This document shows, in pieces, positions 1-12,975 of a stretch of 64,000 nucleotides of DNA. The notes below the pieces were generated by a model, which saw nothing but the letters and a program-made list of their open reading frames with translations, was not told the origin of the DNA and made no database searches. The stretch's first letter is position 1. Every line of letters begins with the position of its first letter. This stretch comes from Perca fluviatilis (Eukaryota; Chordata; Actinopteri; Perciformes; Percidae): positions 24,770,434 through 24,834,433 of the forward strand of contig NC_053121.1 in assembly GCF_010015445.1 (NCBI RefSeq). Reading direction: 5' to 3'. A program made the translations under genes and the position numbers.

Positions 1-405
1 GTAGTGGTACCAATTGTATTTGTCATTAAGATATCATTGATAGGACTTGCTGTCATTACCACATTATGAAACATTCTTTGACCTCAAGTTAAGTGGTATT
101 AATATACACAGAAATATGGCATACATACAGATAAACTAAAGATTTCACAAAACTGGGTAAAGTGGTAACATTTTTATTTGTCATTAAGATATCATAGATA
201 AGACTTGCTGTCATTACCACATTATGACAGTGTAACAAATACATTCTTTGACCTCAAGTAAAGTGGTACCAATTTGATTTGTCATTAAGATATCATGGAT
301 AAGACTTGCTGTCATGACAACATTATGACATTCTTTGACCTCAAGTTAAGTGGTATTAATATACACAGAAATATGGCATACATACAGATAAACTAAGTTC
401 TATGA
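1..405. repeat. Left arm of a large palindromic repeat
   Basis: A roughly 52-bp unit (TTGTCATTAAGATATCAT... through GACTTGCTGTCAT...) recurs at about 19, 178 and 277. The segment around 142-255 is the reverse complement of about 1585-1696, including ATTTCACAAAACTGGGTAAA at the outer edge. Confidence 0.8.
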
Positions 406-1454
406 GCTCAATTGTTCTTTGATGACAAGAGTTCAGAGATGTTCAACATTGGGGCCCATATGAGTTTGGTTTCCGTTTGTCCTTCCACCATGAAGAATGA
501 ATCAAGGGAAATCCGTCTACGTTCAGGGTCTCGATCCTGTAGCTCGCCACCCAGCCCACTGAACTGGGAATCTCTAAACCCTGGAAGTCTCTGGGATGTG
601 AAGAATCGATGTGATTCAATATCCCTCTGTGGACTGGGCCTCCCCTGCGCTTCTCCCTCCCCCCCCCACCTGTAGATAAGGCCAAAAAAATTCTCTCAAT
701 TACTATTCAGTAATAAAATCAATTGCTTAGGCTACAATGAAAATAAAATGAGGTCATATTTCAGTTAACCCCTATTGAAATATCTAAACCTCTATTCAGT
801 TTGTACAACCATTCTTAAATTTCTTCTCTTAGGTATCAAACGTATATAATTCCCTTTCATGTACCAAAAGCACATCTATATTAATAGGCAACCTTTATAC
901 AAACGATGCATTTCTAATTCAAGTTGTATGGAACCTTAGTAACATTAACACTATCCTAAATATAATTGCATAAATTGCATGTAAACATCTCTCAAATTGT
1001 ATTATTTTCCCATAACTTAAGATACAGTGTTGTAATCTAGAGGCATTAAGACTTGCGTGCTTATTCATCCCTCCCTGCACCAGAAACTGTACAAAGAATG
1101 CACTAAAAATTAGCCTCTTTAAGTTAGCTACTTCACCATAAACTCCAGTTAAACAGTTAAACTCACAATTTGTACTAACATTCATTCAACAAAATACCCA
1201 CAGCTAGCAATAGTGTTGAAAAGCAACATTACTTTCCATAACCAATAGATAGAATCATTAGCCTTTTCACAGGCAATATGCAGTCTGCTAGCCTTTTGTG
1301 GCTAATTACCCTATTAGCATATGAATACAGCACCTTAGCTAACCCGTTAGCTTAATGCTATTAGCACCGATTAGCATGGATGCTAGCAAACTCTAGTGTT
1401 AAGGAGTGACTCACCATTTTGCTGCCTATAACTCCGTGACGATAGTTGATTCCT
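406..1454. other. Interior of the palindromic element; no gene seen
   Basis: AT-rich, without a recognisable coding frame. The part at 1285-1390 is dense in GCTAG/TTAGC words, a composition common in fish repeats. Confidence 0.5.
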
Positions 1455-1697
1455 GAAGGCACAATTGGTACCACTTTACTTGAGGTCAAAATATGTATTA
1501 GTTACACAGTCATAATGTTGTCCTGACAGCAAGTCTTATCCATGATATCTTAATGACAAATACAATTGGTACCACTTTACTTGAGGTCAAAATATTTATT
1601 AGTTACACTGTCATAATGTTGTCATGACAGCAAGTCTTATCTATGATATCTTAATGACAAATAAAAATGTTACCACTTTACCCAGTTTTGTGAAATT
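1455..1697. repeat. Right arm of the large palindromic repeat
   Basis: Reverse-complement copies of the 1-405 units lie at about 1506-1560 and 1612-1665. Each is bounded by GGTACCACTTTACTTGAGGT or a near match. Together with the left arm this makes a fold-back structure of about 1.5 kb between the outer arms. Confidence 0.8.
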
Positions 1698-1799
1698 TCC
1701 TGTCAGACATCTATCTGAAAAAGTGCTAGAACTGGTCTCTAATCTTGCACATCTAATTATAATAATCATTAGGTCAACATGTCATGAACACAAAAAGAG

Positions 1800-2150
1800 G
1801 TGAATTTCTGTTTATGTCAAGTTGTCATGACAAAGACATCCTCTGGTAATGTCATCCTGGTTAATGTCAAGTTGTCATTACAAAGACATCCCAAACTAAT
1901 TTAATGTCAACTTGTCATGACCAAGACAACTTCTGGTAATGACACTTTGATTAATGTCAACTTGTCATAATCAAGACAAGCCAAACAATGTCAACTTGTC
2001 ATGACAAAAACCGAATGACACTTAATGACAGAAGTCATAAACGTTTGTGACTGTTTATAAGGTTTACGACACATTCATGACAGTGTCATGTCATAGTTAT
2101 GACAGTGTCATGTCATGGTTATGTCGGTACTGTCAAGTAAAGTGTTACCA
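1800..2150. repeat. Imperfect tandem repeats around TGTCAA(G/C)TTGTCAT
   Basis: Five copies start near 1815, 1865, 1905, 1955 and 1989, spaced about 35-50 bp, followed by TCATGACA-type palindromes up to an end-like GTCAAGTAAAGTGTTACC at about 2132-2149. This end resembles the GTAAAGTGGTAAC inside the left arm, so all of 1-2150 may be one composite transposon. Confidence 0.65.
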
Positions 2151-4668
2151 GTTATTCTGTACCTCTAAACTTCCCATTGCCTATACTTAATGTGTTTCCT
2201 CCAACAGTTTAACCAAGGTATTTTCTATCATAAGTCCAACACCTCTTTGTCACTGGGGGCCTGCTCACTGTGGTGGCTTTATAATTACATTATACCAGCA
2301 ATTGTCAAGTATTCACATGCACAAACATGCAAGCGCGGCCAGACCGGCTATCAAAACAAAGAACAGAGAAGCTCAGATCACAACACACACACAGAGGGAG
2401 TGTGACTTCATTCTCTGCTCAGGATGCCATTACTCCAATACATAGCAAATTGTTTACTGATGAATATTACAGCCCCTTTAATAACACCAATTTGTCAAAA
2501 CAATATATGCAAAAAACAAGTCACAGCCCACAGCTAACGGAATCCATGGCAACATTATACTTCCTGTTTTCAGTAATTATGGGAATTGCAATTGTATCCA
2601 CCAAATAAAAGTAAGACAAAGAATACTATAAGTGAAAAAATCCAGGAGTGTTAATTATGTCTGAGGGGGGGGGGGGGGTCCAGTGTCCGACTTTAAATAT
2701 CCCTGCTGTACTACCTTGGAATAAAGACAAACTACCCAAAACAACTTAACAAATCTGCTATAATGATTTTATGATTGGGAAGGAGAATGTATTTATATGT
2801 ATTCATACCCCATGACATTAATCCTTATGTACATGTTGATTCCAGATCTGAAAACACACGTTTATCACATAACTTTGCTAAATTTATGTGTAATAAATGT
2901 AATGAAATACATCAGCTCTACGTGTCTTCAGCAACTTGGTTGGTTAGCAGCAAATATGCCTCAAAAACAGAAATAAGATGGCACTACTTGATAACTGAGT
3001 GGGTGTATGAAGTGTTTAGTGAACATCCTGCTCCAACTTACAGTATTTGTGATGCAGGAAGCCAAATGAAGCCAAATAATTTAGTCCTCACCCAGAGTCA
3101 CGCCATGGCAAAACACCATAAATCAAAGCCGCACAGAATCCACCAGCTGGATGTTTACCGATCAAAGCAGCATATTGTATCTTGCGAGGAAAAGAGAGGT
3201 TTCAATACCACCAAGCAATATAGTCGGGAGATGCAAGGTTCCTATCGCACCACGGGGGTTTGGAAGTTCACATTCATTGGTTTTAACATGACTCACTGCC
3301 TCCTCGTGAAGACTGAGCACCAACAGGAGATTGACTCTAAAAATAAAGACCAGGCACCATCAGCATTTCCTCACATACTATACATCTTGCCCTGGCACTG
3401 ACACAGCCACAGAGGCGTCGTGCACAAAGAACCAGTCAGAAAACTCCCTCAATCTGAAAAAAGGCAGAGCTTTGTATGAGCAGCACTGATGAGTAGCAGG
3501 ATGATCTCATTGACATACTCACAAAAAGGTTTTGGGCGCAGATTTTTCCAATACGAGGATCTCTGAAGCGTACCTCAGGATTTAATATGTTAAGAGCAAA
3601 GGCTTACAGCAACATCTAATGGCACATGAAAGGTCAACATGATTGGAGAGGATCTGAAAGGTCAAGCCAGTAAAATAATCAAACATCTGAATCACTGTGG
3701 TTTAGTCCCGGTTTATTCCACAGCTCTTGGATCTTTTGGGAAAGAAGCCCAAAGTTAAACTGCTGTCTTAAACTCGCTGCCTTCAGACCTGTGACCTGCT
3801 GCCCTATGCCAAACAGCAGGATTTAACATGAAGAAACAGTCTAGCAGGACAAAGAGTTCTGCAGTCATGTAACATTTCACCGACTATTGCATAGCAATAA
3901 GTTTGAACTCTTAACATTGCAGTTTCCATAGGAACTAAGTAAGGCGGCTATCAGCTCACAAGACAGATTGATGAGATGCTTTAGGCGCAGAAGCAAGACT
4001 ATTTATGTTCAAAACACAGCCACAAGGCACAGAAAATGATTTGGCCATTAATTAAGAAGGATTATAAACCAAGCTTTATGAAACATATTGAAGTAACTTG
4101 AGATTTTTCATCATGCAAGCTATTTCTACAGCACAAACATCACAAAAATAAACATTGCCTAAGGCAATGTGCCTAATCTAAGATGGAAAGTATTTGCCAT
4201 CAGAAAACAGAACTAGTAAAATGAAAAGAAGCCAAAGAACACGGCTGTTGTATATGCTGTGGGGGGAATCCACAACAGGAAATTAATTTACTTGACTTTT
4301 GTGTATGGAGATTTATTTAAAAAAGGTACAATATGTAACAATTCTGCTTTAAAATGTCTGACTATATCTATGTTATATACTGTATTTTGTTGAGTTGTGT
4401 ACTTACACTATCCCCAAATGTTCCAACAATTTTCAAACCCAGAGAAATCTGTACATTTTATTTCTGACACGGGACGTTTCATTTAGTCGCCTGTCAGTGG
4501 TGTCCTATAACCTTTGACCCCTCTAGTTACTAGTTCCGTTAACATTTACAGTCTATGGTCAAAACACGGGAACCCAGATGATACGTTCGAGAGTAATTGT
4601 AAATCATACAATGTCATAGAAAGAGTTATACTCAGTAACCTTAATACTGCTTTCTTCTGCCACACAGC
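2151..4668. other. Intergenic; no recognised gene
   Basis: Holds a run of 14 G at 2665-2678 and a long open frame on plus (2787-3401, 204 codons from its first ATG, no recognised domain). I see nothing else to name. The open frame is treated under findings. Confidence 0.4.
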
Positions 4669-4767
4669 TAGCCTGGTTAACACCAGACCCTTCTCAGTTG
4701 TAACGGAGAGTGACTTGCAGAGCAAATCTCAAATTTGCCCGAAGTTCGTCAGGGTTTTCCCAGGCTA
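4669..4767. mobile_element. 99-bp MITE with TAGCCTGG ends
   Basis: Perfect 8-bp terminal inverted repeat TAGCCTGG...CCAGGCTA. A shorter relative in opposite orientation lies at 9328-9403, sharing the CCAGACCCTTCTCAGTTGTA block. Confidence 0.75.
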
Positions 4768-4945
4768 CCACACGGCATCATTTTGTCATTAATCAAATGC
4801 TAATTTAGCCAGATAGCACACCCCGGTCTGTCTGCCTCACTCCCCTGGCGCTAAGAGACTTCAGTCGGAATGATCGCTGACAACAGCCCTGGGACAGGCT
4901 AGCAGCCAGCCACTATCATTACAGCAATCCAAACCCAACCAGCAC

Positions 4946-6509
4946 TTAAAGGGATACTTCACCGATTTAGCATTCAGCTTTGTATCAGTAGAAACCCGAT
5001 AGTATTTCTGAATGACCGTGCCTCCCTCCCTCATGTCCCCCTGAGACGAGAGATTTCTGCATTTGGGGCCTGGAAAAAATCTTCCGATGACGTAAAATAA
5101 TGATTTTTGCGTCATTTGAAGATTTTTGGGCCAGAGGCAAAGGACTACAGCCAGTAGTAGGATCTACTTCCGTATGTTTTCAACACGCCTACACGGGGTT
5201 GGACTGCCGAGTCTGGCCGGTATTCGAATGAAAACAACTGTCAGCCATCTTGAATCTTCGCTAAACAGGCTTTCCGGTTTTCAGCAGAAAACATTTACAA
5301 CAATTATCTGCATTCAAACTACCGGACGTGTGTACCACCGGGATACATCGGTACAGATCGGAGAATATGGAGGAAACGTTATTACAGACGCAATTACCGG
5401 CACACCACAGTGAGCTTCGCCTCGACGGAGACCAGCGGTTCGCTCAATGCCGCTAGCCGGCTAGGGGACATCCTCATCGGCTAGGTGGAAAGCTAACGCT
5501 AGCTGTCCACCTGTCCCAGCCATCCTGCTTGCAAGTGTCTGCTCATTAAACAACAAGCTGGACTACATCCTCCTTCAACGAAAATCCCAACGTGAGTTCA
5601 GTGACTGCTGTGTTTTTGTTGTTGTGGAAACATGCCTGAACAACAGTGTACCGAAACCGGGACTATCCAGCTACCAGGCTGCTCTGGCGCCGGGCGGTGG
5701 GGGGCTGTGTTAAACGGACTGTTGTAGAAATAAAATCCAACTAGCTACTGCTAACTGCTGGTGGAGCTTGTGACTGTTAAATGCCGACCATTCGACATTC
5801 CACGCTAATTTACGGCTGTGTTTAGCTACACCAATGCTAGTATGCGTTAGCTGAACTTTACGGATCCTGCTTGCAAGTGTTTGTTGTTGTGGAAACCTGC
5901 CTGAATAGTGTACCGGACTGTCCAGCTACCAGGCCTGCTAGCCCTCCGAGCTAGAGATGCTCTGTCGCCAGGTAAAAGAGGTGGGCTGTGTTAACACCGA
6001 GTGGCGCAGAAATGTGGTGATTTGTTTCCATTTAACTGCTAACTGCTGGTGGAGTTTGTGACTGTTAAATGCCGACCATTCTACATTACACACTAATTCA
6101 CGGCTGTGTTTATGCTCGGTGTTTACAGCCCACCAAGCGCTAATGCTAATATGCGTTAGCTTAACTTTACGGAGCCTATAAAGTGTGTGTACTAAATGTA
6201 GCCACTTGATTCACGATGAAACGTTGTTTCGTGTATATGGTTGAAATGACAATAAAACACGCTTGAGTTGAGTTGAATGCCTCTGTCGGTCTGTCAAGCG
6301 GTAGGCGTGGCTTTGGGAGTCGACTCAAAGCAACGAAGCAGGTGCATTCTGGGATTTGGTGTTTTTCATCCATATAAGACCAAAACACATTTTCTGGCTT
6401 TTTTCGGCCTAGAAGGCACCAATTTCAATTTTTTTTTTCACATTTCTACTACATAAGTGACCTAATTTAAAGATATATTCAGCTTTCCAGCGGTGAAATA
6501 TTCCTTTAA
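4946..6509. mobile_element. 1.56-kb non-autonomous DNA transposon with TTAAAGG ends
   Basis: Ends are inverted: TTAAAGGGATACTTCACCG at the left, and the right end reads TTAAAGGAATATTTCACCG on the other strand. No transposase frame is visible. The interior contains an imperfect tandem duplication of about 300 bp (5522-5862 and 5863-6175; both copies share GTGACTGTTAAATGCCGACC). Confidence 0.8.
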
Positions 6510-9327
6510 GCAGGACGTCCTCGCCGCTGGAGATTCCGCCAGCCATCCCCAGCTACACCTGTCTCTCAGCGTCGTTGTCTTTCCTCTGTGTCGGGTGCCA
6601 TGCGGCCCTAAATCAATTAGCCCACCTCCTGCTTTAGACCTGAGGCAGGTATTCACTATGCAGTATTATAAGTGACAACTAAAGGAAACCAAAGGCAAAA
6701 TGACCACAAATTAACTCACTGAGGGCAAAAACTGTACACACATTAATTGCTGCTAATTAGCATGTTAGCATTGTTATTGTGAGCATGTTAGCATGTGGAC
6801 GCTAGCATTTTTGGGGGATTTTATTCAGACTTTCAGACCAAGTACAGAAAGTTTTGGTAGGCTATTGTCAAAATGAGAAAAGAAAAAACAACGCAACACA
6901 ACAAAATGACCTGCAGTACCGCACTAGGAGGAGAAGACAAAATTTGTAATTGACAATTGGTCCGATGACTTTGTAAAAAAGAGTCAGTTGAGAAAAACTT
7001 TAAGATTGCAAGTTAGACTCTTTGCAAAAGTGTCAGCACTTTTGCAGAGTCTAACTCGCAGGCTACAAAGAACACCTACTTTACTACACGCCCCCTGAGA
7101 TAACTTCCTGGATTAATGTACTTATTTAAACCCAAAGCATGATCTTTTCCTAAACCTAACCAAGTAGTTTTTATGCCTAGGCCTAACCATGTAGTGGTGG
7201 CGCCTAAATCCAACTTTGACCGTTTTGAGGGCGTGTCATACAGGCCCAGATTGGCTAATCGGGAGCACCTGGTTGAATTCCCGGTGGGCCGGTCTGTGTT
7301 TTTGGTCTCGAAGGCCGGTGGCGTTCAGTCATGGCACTGGGTTGAAATCATAGCCAAAATATATCATGAATGCTGTCCCTAGGCTGCCTGCACTCGCAGC
7401 CCACTCTTTATTCAGTGCAAGATGCTAGGAGTCGCACAAAATATAATACGTTGCCTACAAACCACCGTTCATGTTTATGAATCAAACTTTTCCTTGTAGC
7501 TCCTCAGCAGCAGCCACTAGTCCAGTTTGCTGCTAACCGTGACTATAAGGAGCCAAGCACCAGCAATGAGCCCATAACTCCAGATTGGGCAGGTAGGATT
7601 GCTCATTGAGTGAATATTATAAGAACTACAATTAATATTAAAGAAGAGTATTGTGTAGAACTGCTATGATGCCCAGATATAAATCAATAATGACAGATGA
7701 TTCGGCACTACATTATTGAAACTGACTTGATCAGAACGCTTTGTAAAAAGGGGAGATTTGTGCTGAGAATTATGACAGTTTTTTAAATGGGATTTAGTGT
7801 CAGAAGCAGAGTCAGTAGTGTGCATAGCTGCTGTCAGTGTGGAAGGCACATCTACTGGAAGCTGTTGTACGACAGTGTGTGAACAAGCAAACATGATCAG
7901 ATTAGTTACAATGTAATAACTGTATATGCCCAAATGTTACTATTGACCCATTATGCCTTTTATCATCGAAATTATGATAGTAAATATACAAAGCCCACGA
8001 CTGAAAGGGAATAGGATGAAAGTAATAGTTAATATTATACAAAGGAAAAAAAAGATGGTGTCATTAGAAAGTCTTATTTTATATTTATTCATTTTTATTT
8101 CATTTTAGAGTTTGGATGTCTGTGAACACTTATTTGCACAGAAAATGTTTTTTGATATTGTTGAACATCATTGTGTTATAAAGATGTTAACTGTTTTACA
8201 CTGAGAAGCAATGTTTGCACTAATTTGGAAATAGTGATATTTTACAAAAATGCACTGAAATACAAGGATATAGGGAACAGTGCGCTATTGCAGACTTATA
8301 TACTAAAGGTTTTAACTACATTATTTTAATATAGTCAGTTGTGAAGTAAAATGGGCCGGTCTAAGGCATGCAATTCCAGGCTGAAAATGAGTCCCACTCC
8401 GGCCCTGGTGTCATGTAGTGGGTATGTCCTAGTACTGTGCACCCGCAGATAGACCTATTCGCACTTTTCAATTACTTTCCGACAGGAAGAGAAAGGATAT
8501 GAGGACGGGGAAGCTCGTCTCCAATCAGTGGCCAAATCCCTATTTTGTGCCTGCATTTTGTTTTTTCTTACCATTCTCCTTCCTTTTTTTCCATTTATCT
8601 GTATTTAAAAACTGAACTGAAGCTTCACAGTCCAAATCTTATACAATCTGTTCAGTAAATAAAAAATATATATAATATAAAAATAGACATCGCTTTGTCT
8701 TAAGGCTGCTCTCACAAGGATCAACAGCTATTCAACACTGCTTAAAACAACTAAACAAAGTGTGATAGAACTCCACTATTTCATATAAATGGCGCCCCTT
8801 CCTTTGCTCCCATCCTGAACACATCCCATATAATGGTATATGTCAGTAATGGAGTGAGTGTCCTAAGCAGCACCAAATAAAAGCAGGCAGAATTAATTGC
8901 AGCCTGCCGGAGTGACCTTTACCGTTTGATAAATCATAAAGCCTAAGAGACTGCCATTAGGCTCATAGAAGGGAAATGCACAGCTTTGAGAAATGATCTT
9001 GGATCTAGAGTTGTATTGACCCGGCCGGTTTGTGCTTTCAGCACACATACATTACACATCCACCCACACATGCGTGCAAAATTTGTATTATTCTTCCCTG
9101 TTCTGCTCGAAATGGGACAGAGATACGCGGCACTTTTTTGTTTGAGGAGTAGTCAAACTCCCGTTTCATCATTCAGTAAAAAGAAGCATTTCCTTGGAGC
9201 TCAATTAAGCTTCAGCAGGAGGAGACACTCCGGCCTCTGGACTGTGAATAATGTAGACAGTCATTAGGTGCTTTTCTACTTCATTTTAAAAAGAGGAAAC
9301 CACATTTCATCAGCTTTGTGAAACAAT
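6510..9327. other. Intergenic; no recognised gene
   Basis: AT-rich, with scattered short open frames only. A hairpin with about 19-bp arms sits at 7012-7055. 7150-7380 has a slightly higher GC stretch without a recognisable product. Confidence 0.4.
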
Positions 9328-9403
9328 TAGCCTGGGAAAACCCTGACGAACTTCCGGCAAAAACTCTGTTACAACTGAGAAGGGTCTGGTGTCAACCAGG
9401 CTA
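9328..9403. mobile_element. 76-bp MITE, second copy of the TAGCCTGG family
   Basis: Terminal repeats TAGCCTGG...CCAGGCTA. It is the reverse-complement relative of 4669-4767 with an internal deletion of roughly 23 bp. Confidence 0.75.
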
Positions 9404-12196
9404 TGAAACTGGCAGGGCTTCTGAACTTGGCGAGTTCTAAATTATTTTTCCTGCAGCTTTTGACTAAATCATTTAAATTGAGAGGAATCAAGAGCTAGAA
9501 AACATCAAATGAATCAGGTAATAATACATTGTGAGAATAGTAATTCTTTTCAAGGTGAAATACAAGGTTAGAGAGTCAAGTGTGATTTTCAAGTGATTTC
9601 ATCATGATAAAGCAGTAGGGCTTCATTATCTATTAAATACTGTACAATATGAGGTCAGAACTCAGCACGACTGTGTGAAGCAGCTCTGTCAAAGTGCTTG
9701 AAGGCTGAAATGTTTTATCCATCAACTCGGCTCAAACCAAATGAATTTGCATTGCATTAAAATATACATACTGTATTACAGCATGTTTTCTTTTAGACGC
9801 AGACAGTCAAACACTGATCCACAGTGAAGAGTGTTAAGTTACAGCTGAGTTGATCCACATTGCTCTTTGTTCGCTTAGAAATAGGATTAATTATTTCTGC
9901 AATGTTAAAGTAAACATTAGTTCTGTTTTTGGGATAATACATAAACAAAGAGAATATTCAGCACAGAAAGGCTACAGTGGTGAGATTAAAGTGAAAGGAC
10001 TACAAAAAAAAGGAGGAAAATCTTACATTTTACTTCTGGAAGACTTGTTATGAGGTCATTTGTGCAAATAGACCCAACTATTGAACTGTATCTTAAACTT
10101 CACAGAAAAATATTTTATTTTCCATCAAGGTTCAGCAACATTAATTCAAATAAGGTTTTATTTTCTGAGCCTCATATGGGTTTCTATACACTGGATTGTT
10201 TTCAACGCCGATACCGATACTAACCTTGTTAAGTGGATCGTCCTCATTAAATACAGTTTGTAAGTCAGTGTCATTACAAAACCCAATGTAAAGACCAACT
10301 TAACACCAGCTGATTAGTAAATACCTTGCTTTTGCTTGCTTCCCTCCAGTGGTTTAACTTCTCATCTTGCTGCATGTATTTTGTGTACTCCAAGATGTGT
10401 CAGTACACTGTGATGTCACTGCTGGGTGTGGTTACAGGTTCAACCGAATTTACTTCGGATTGCGCCCAGTGATTTTGGTTGTGGTCAAGGATGAAACAGA
10501 GTGTTAAGTTACTCTTTACTAAACCTTCGAGAACAATATCATTGCAACTTGCACAACCCGTAAAAGAGAGCTGGTGTTTTAACATCTCCAGTTATAATAT
10601 GTGATGTGTACGGACTCTTTACACTAATGGGAACAATGCCAATTAGTTCCAAAAACACTGCTTTTTCAGTTGAAAAATCAAAGAAAATTCTCACTATAAT
10701 GGATCTGCAATCATTTTATTGTGTGCCTCACTGTTGCCTCACTATGTATACAAGATCAGACCTTTCAATGGCTGGTTATCCAACATGTTATTACGGGGAT
10801 GTGTGCAAGTCATTTCACTTTGATGGCCTCCCCTATTTAAAGCAAAGACAAGAAATCAAGGCAGCAGGAGGGCAACATGTAGATCTTCCTACACTGTACT
10901 TTTAGGAGATTTCTGTGGCCACTGCACGCTGTGAGCAATGGGAAACAGAGCCCAATAGAGAGGCCATATAAAACACACACAGGCACACAATAACAGCACT
11001 AGAGAATGTATTTTGTTGTTGAAATGATAGGGTTAAAGCTGTTACTGGCACTAATGGCTCTCGTTTTAAAACTGTAATTAGTGGAGTCACCGTCTCTGCA
11101 ATGTGTGCAATGGTGCACGTGAGTAAAATGTTATCATGGCCAAAACTGTGGAAAATAACACCCAGGTTGAAACGCAGGAGAGACAAAAGCCACGGTAGAC
11201 TTCGAAGCATCCTTCAACCAGGAAAGAACAAAAGCGAGTGCATGAGTGTGTATATAATGTTCCACTTATGCAGATTATGATGTTTATACATTTTATGCCT
11301 TTAACCACGCAGACTACGACATTAAACATCATCTACCAGAGTACAATACATTAGAAAACGTTTTATTCCAAGAGAGATTTAATTTCAAAACTTCACGAAA
11401 TAAGGTTTAGTAGAAACCGTATAGCAGCACTTGCGTTCTTCAACACAGTTCTGAAAAGAAGTCGCAACCAGGGGAAACAAGAGGAAACAGCAGCCACAAG
11501 ATGTAGACTATGTTGAACTCAGTGCAGGAGCCATTAACTCCAATTAGAGTGGAGCGGCTGCAGAGGACTGCTGATGTAATGTTATTGACCAGAGGCTGAA
11601 GATCCATCCTGAAAAGTTGCATATATGGAGAGTCCATTTGAACGAATTAGATTTAGCTTTGCATTTAAATGATACACTTTTATCTTGAGCTAGAATGGAC
11701 CACTAAAGCCTTGCAGGGATCACTGAGCTGTGGCAATGGCTAAAAAATTTTTTTTTTTAAGTAATTTGTCACTGACGTATTGTCACGTTTAATCATTCAT
11801 CGGCTGCGAGACGACGCTGTCAGAAGGGAAAAATGTTGTATTATTCAGCATAAAAGCAGAAATGTTCAGGCGGTGAATATTTAGTCAAACACCTGTCCCA
11901 CATGCTGGCAAACACAGATAAAAAGAGAAAACAACCAAAGCCAGCATCTCTGGCGCAGAGCATGACAGGATTAAGAAATAATATCACCTTCACATCTGTA
12001 GCTCACCGCACTGCTGCCTGATAGTCATACTGGGTCAACTGTATAATCTCTTTTACAGTGTGGAATTTCAGCTTTCCTTCACCAGGAAAATGACATGAGT
12101 CTACAGCCATGTCAGTGACTCTGTTGGGCAGTACTTTGAGCTAAATGCCAACATGCTGATGTAATGTTTGCCATATTTGCCATCTTATATAGCATG
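9404..12196. other. Intergenic; no recognised gene
   Basis: AT-rich unique-looking DNA. Around 10388-10445 there is a block (CTGTGATGTCACTGCTGGGT) resembling 14905-14950. No exon with supported splice sites was found. Confidence 0.4.
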
Positions 12197-12975
12197 TTAA
12201 AGCTGCTGTAGGTAAGATTGTGAAGAGCCAGGACTTTGCTAACAAATTTGAACATCAACAACTTCTCAGTCCCTCCCCCCTTTCTGCTGCAGCCCAAACC
12301 GTCTCATAAGCTCCTCCCACACAAGGGAGTTTGACAGAACTGCCGGCATGTCAGACAGACAACATTTTCAATAACTAAACACTAACACAATGTTAACTTT
12401 ACTCACCAACAGTAAAACGATGCTAACTAGCAGGCTAGCGTTAGCCACTTCAGCATCATAAGTGACCGACCACTGTGCAAATGTTACTATCATCCTCACC
12501 AACGTAGCTTTGTGGACTTTTGACTACTAATAACCAAGTGAAAGATAAATCATTCATGGTAATTATGTTACCTGTCAAGAAGAAATGTGGCTACATCTGC
12601 ATCGTTCTTCAGATCTTTAAAATCCCGGAGCTCACGCCACCTCTAAAAAGCCACTCCAATATTCACCGGAGTTTTGGGAAACCTTTCTGCAGCTCGTGCA
12701 CGGGGAAGGGGGAGGGGAGAACGCTATATATGCGTGTACATGCCTGAGCAGTGATTGACAGGCAGATAGACCCCCCCCCCCGTGGCCCTGATTGGAGAAA
12801 ATCAACCGAGAGCGGTGGAATTTTGCCAATCGCACTACAGGCTGTAGGTGGTGCTAGAGGAGCTGGATTTTTTTTATATTACATAAATCATGTAGTTCTA
12901 CTGGAACACATAGGGTCAGTTTCAGCAAATGTGACAGACAGTTAGTTTTATAAGACTTTCCTACTGCATCTTTAA
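12197..12975. mobile_element. 779-bp non-autonomous transposon with TTAAAG ends
   Basis: Left end TTAAAGCTGCTGTAGGTAAG; the right end reads TTAAAGATGCAGTAGGAAAG on the opposite strand. Contains a 13-C run near 12770. No transposase frame. Confidence 0.78.

Noticed and set aside
1815..2010. CRISPR-like spaced repeats
   Set aside because: A vertebrate genome; units are imperfect, irregularly spaced and palindromic, typical of transposon ends.
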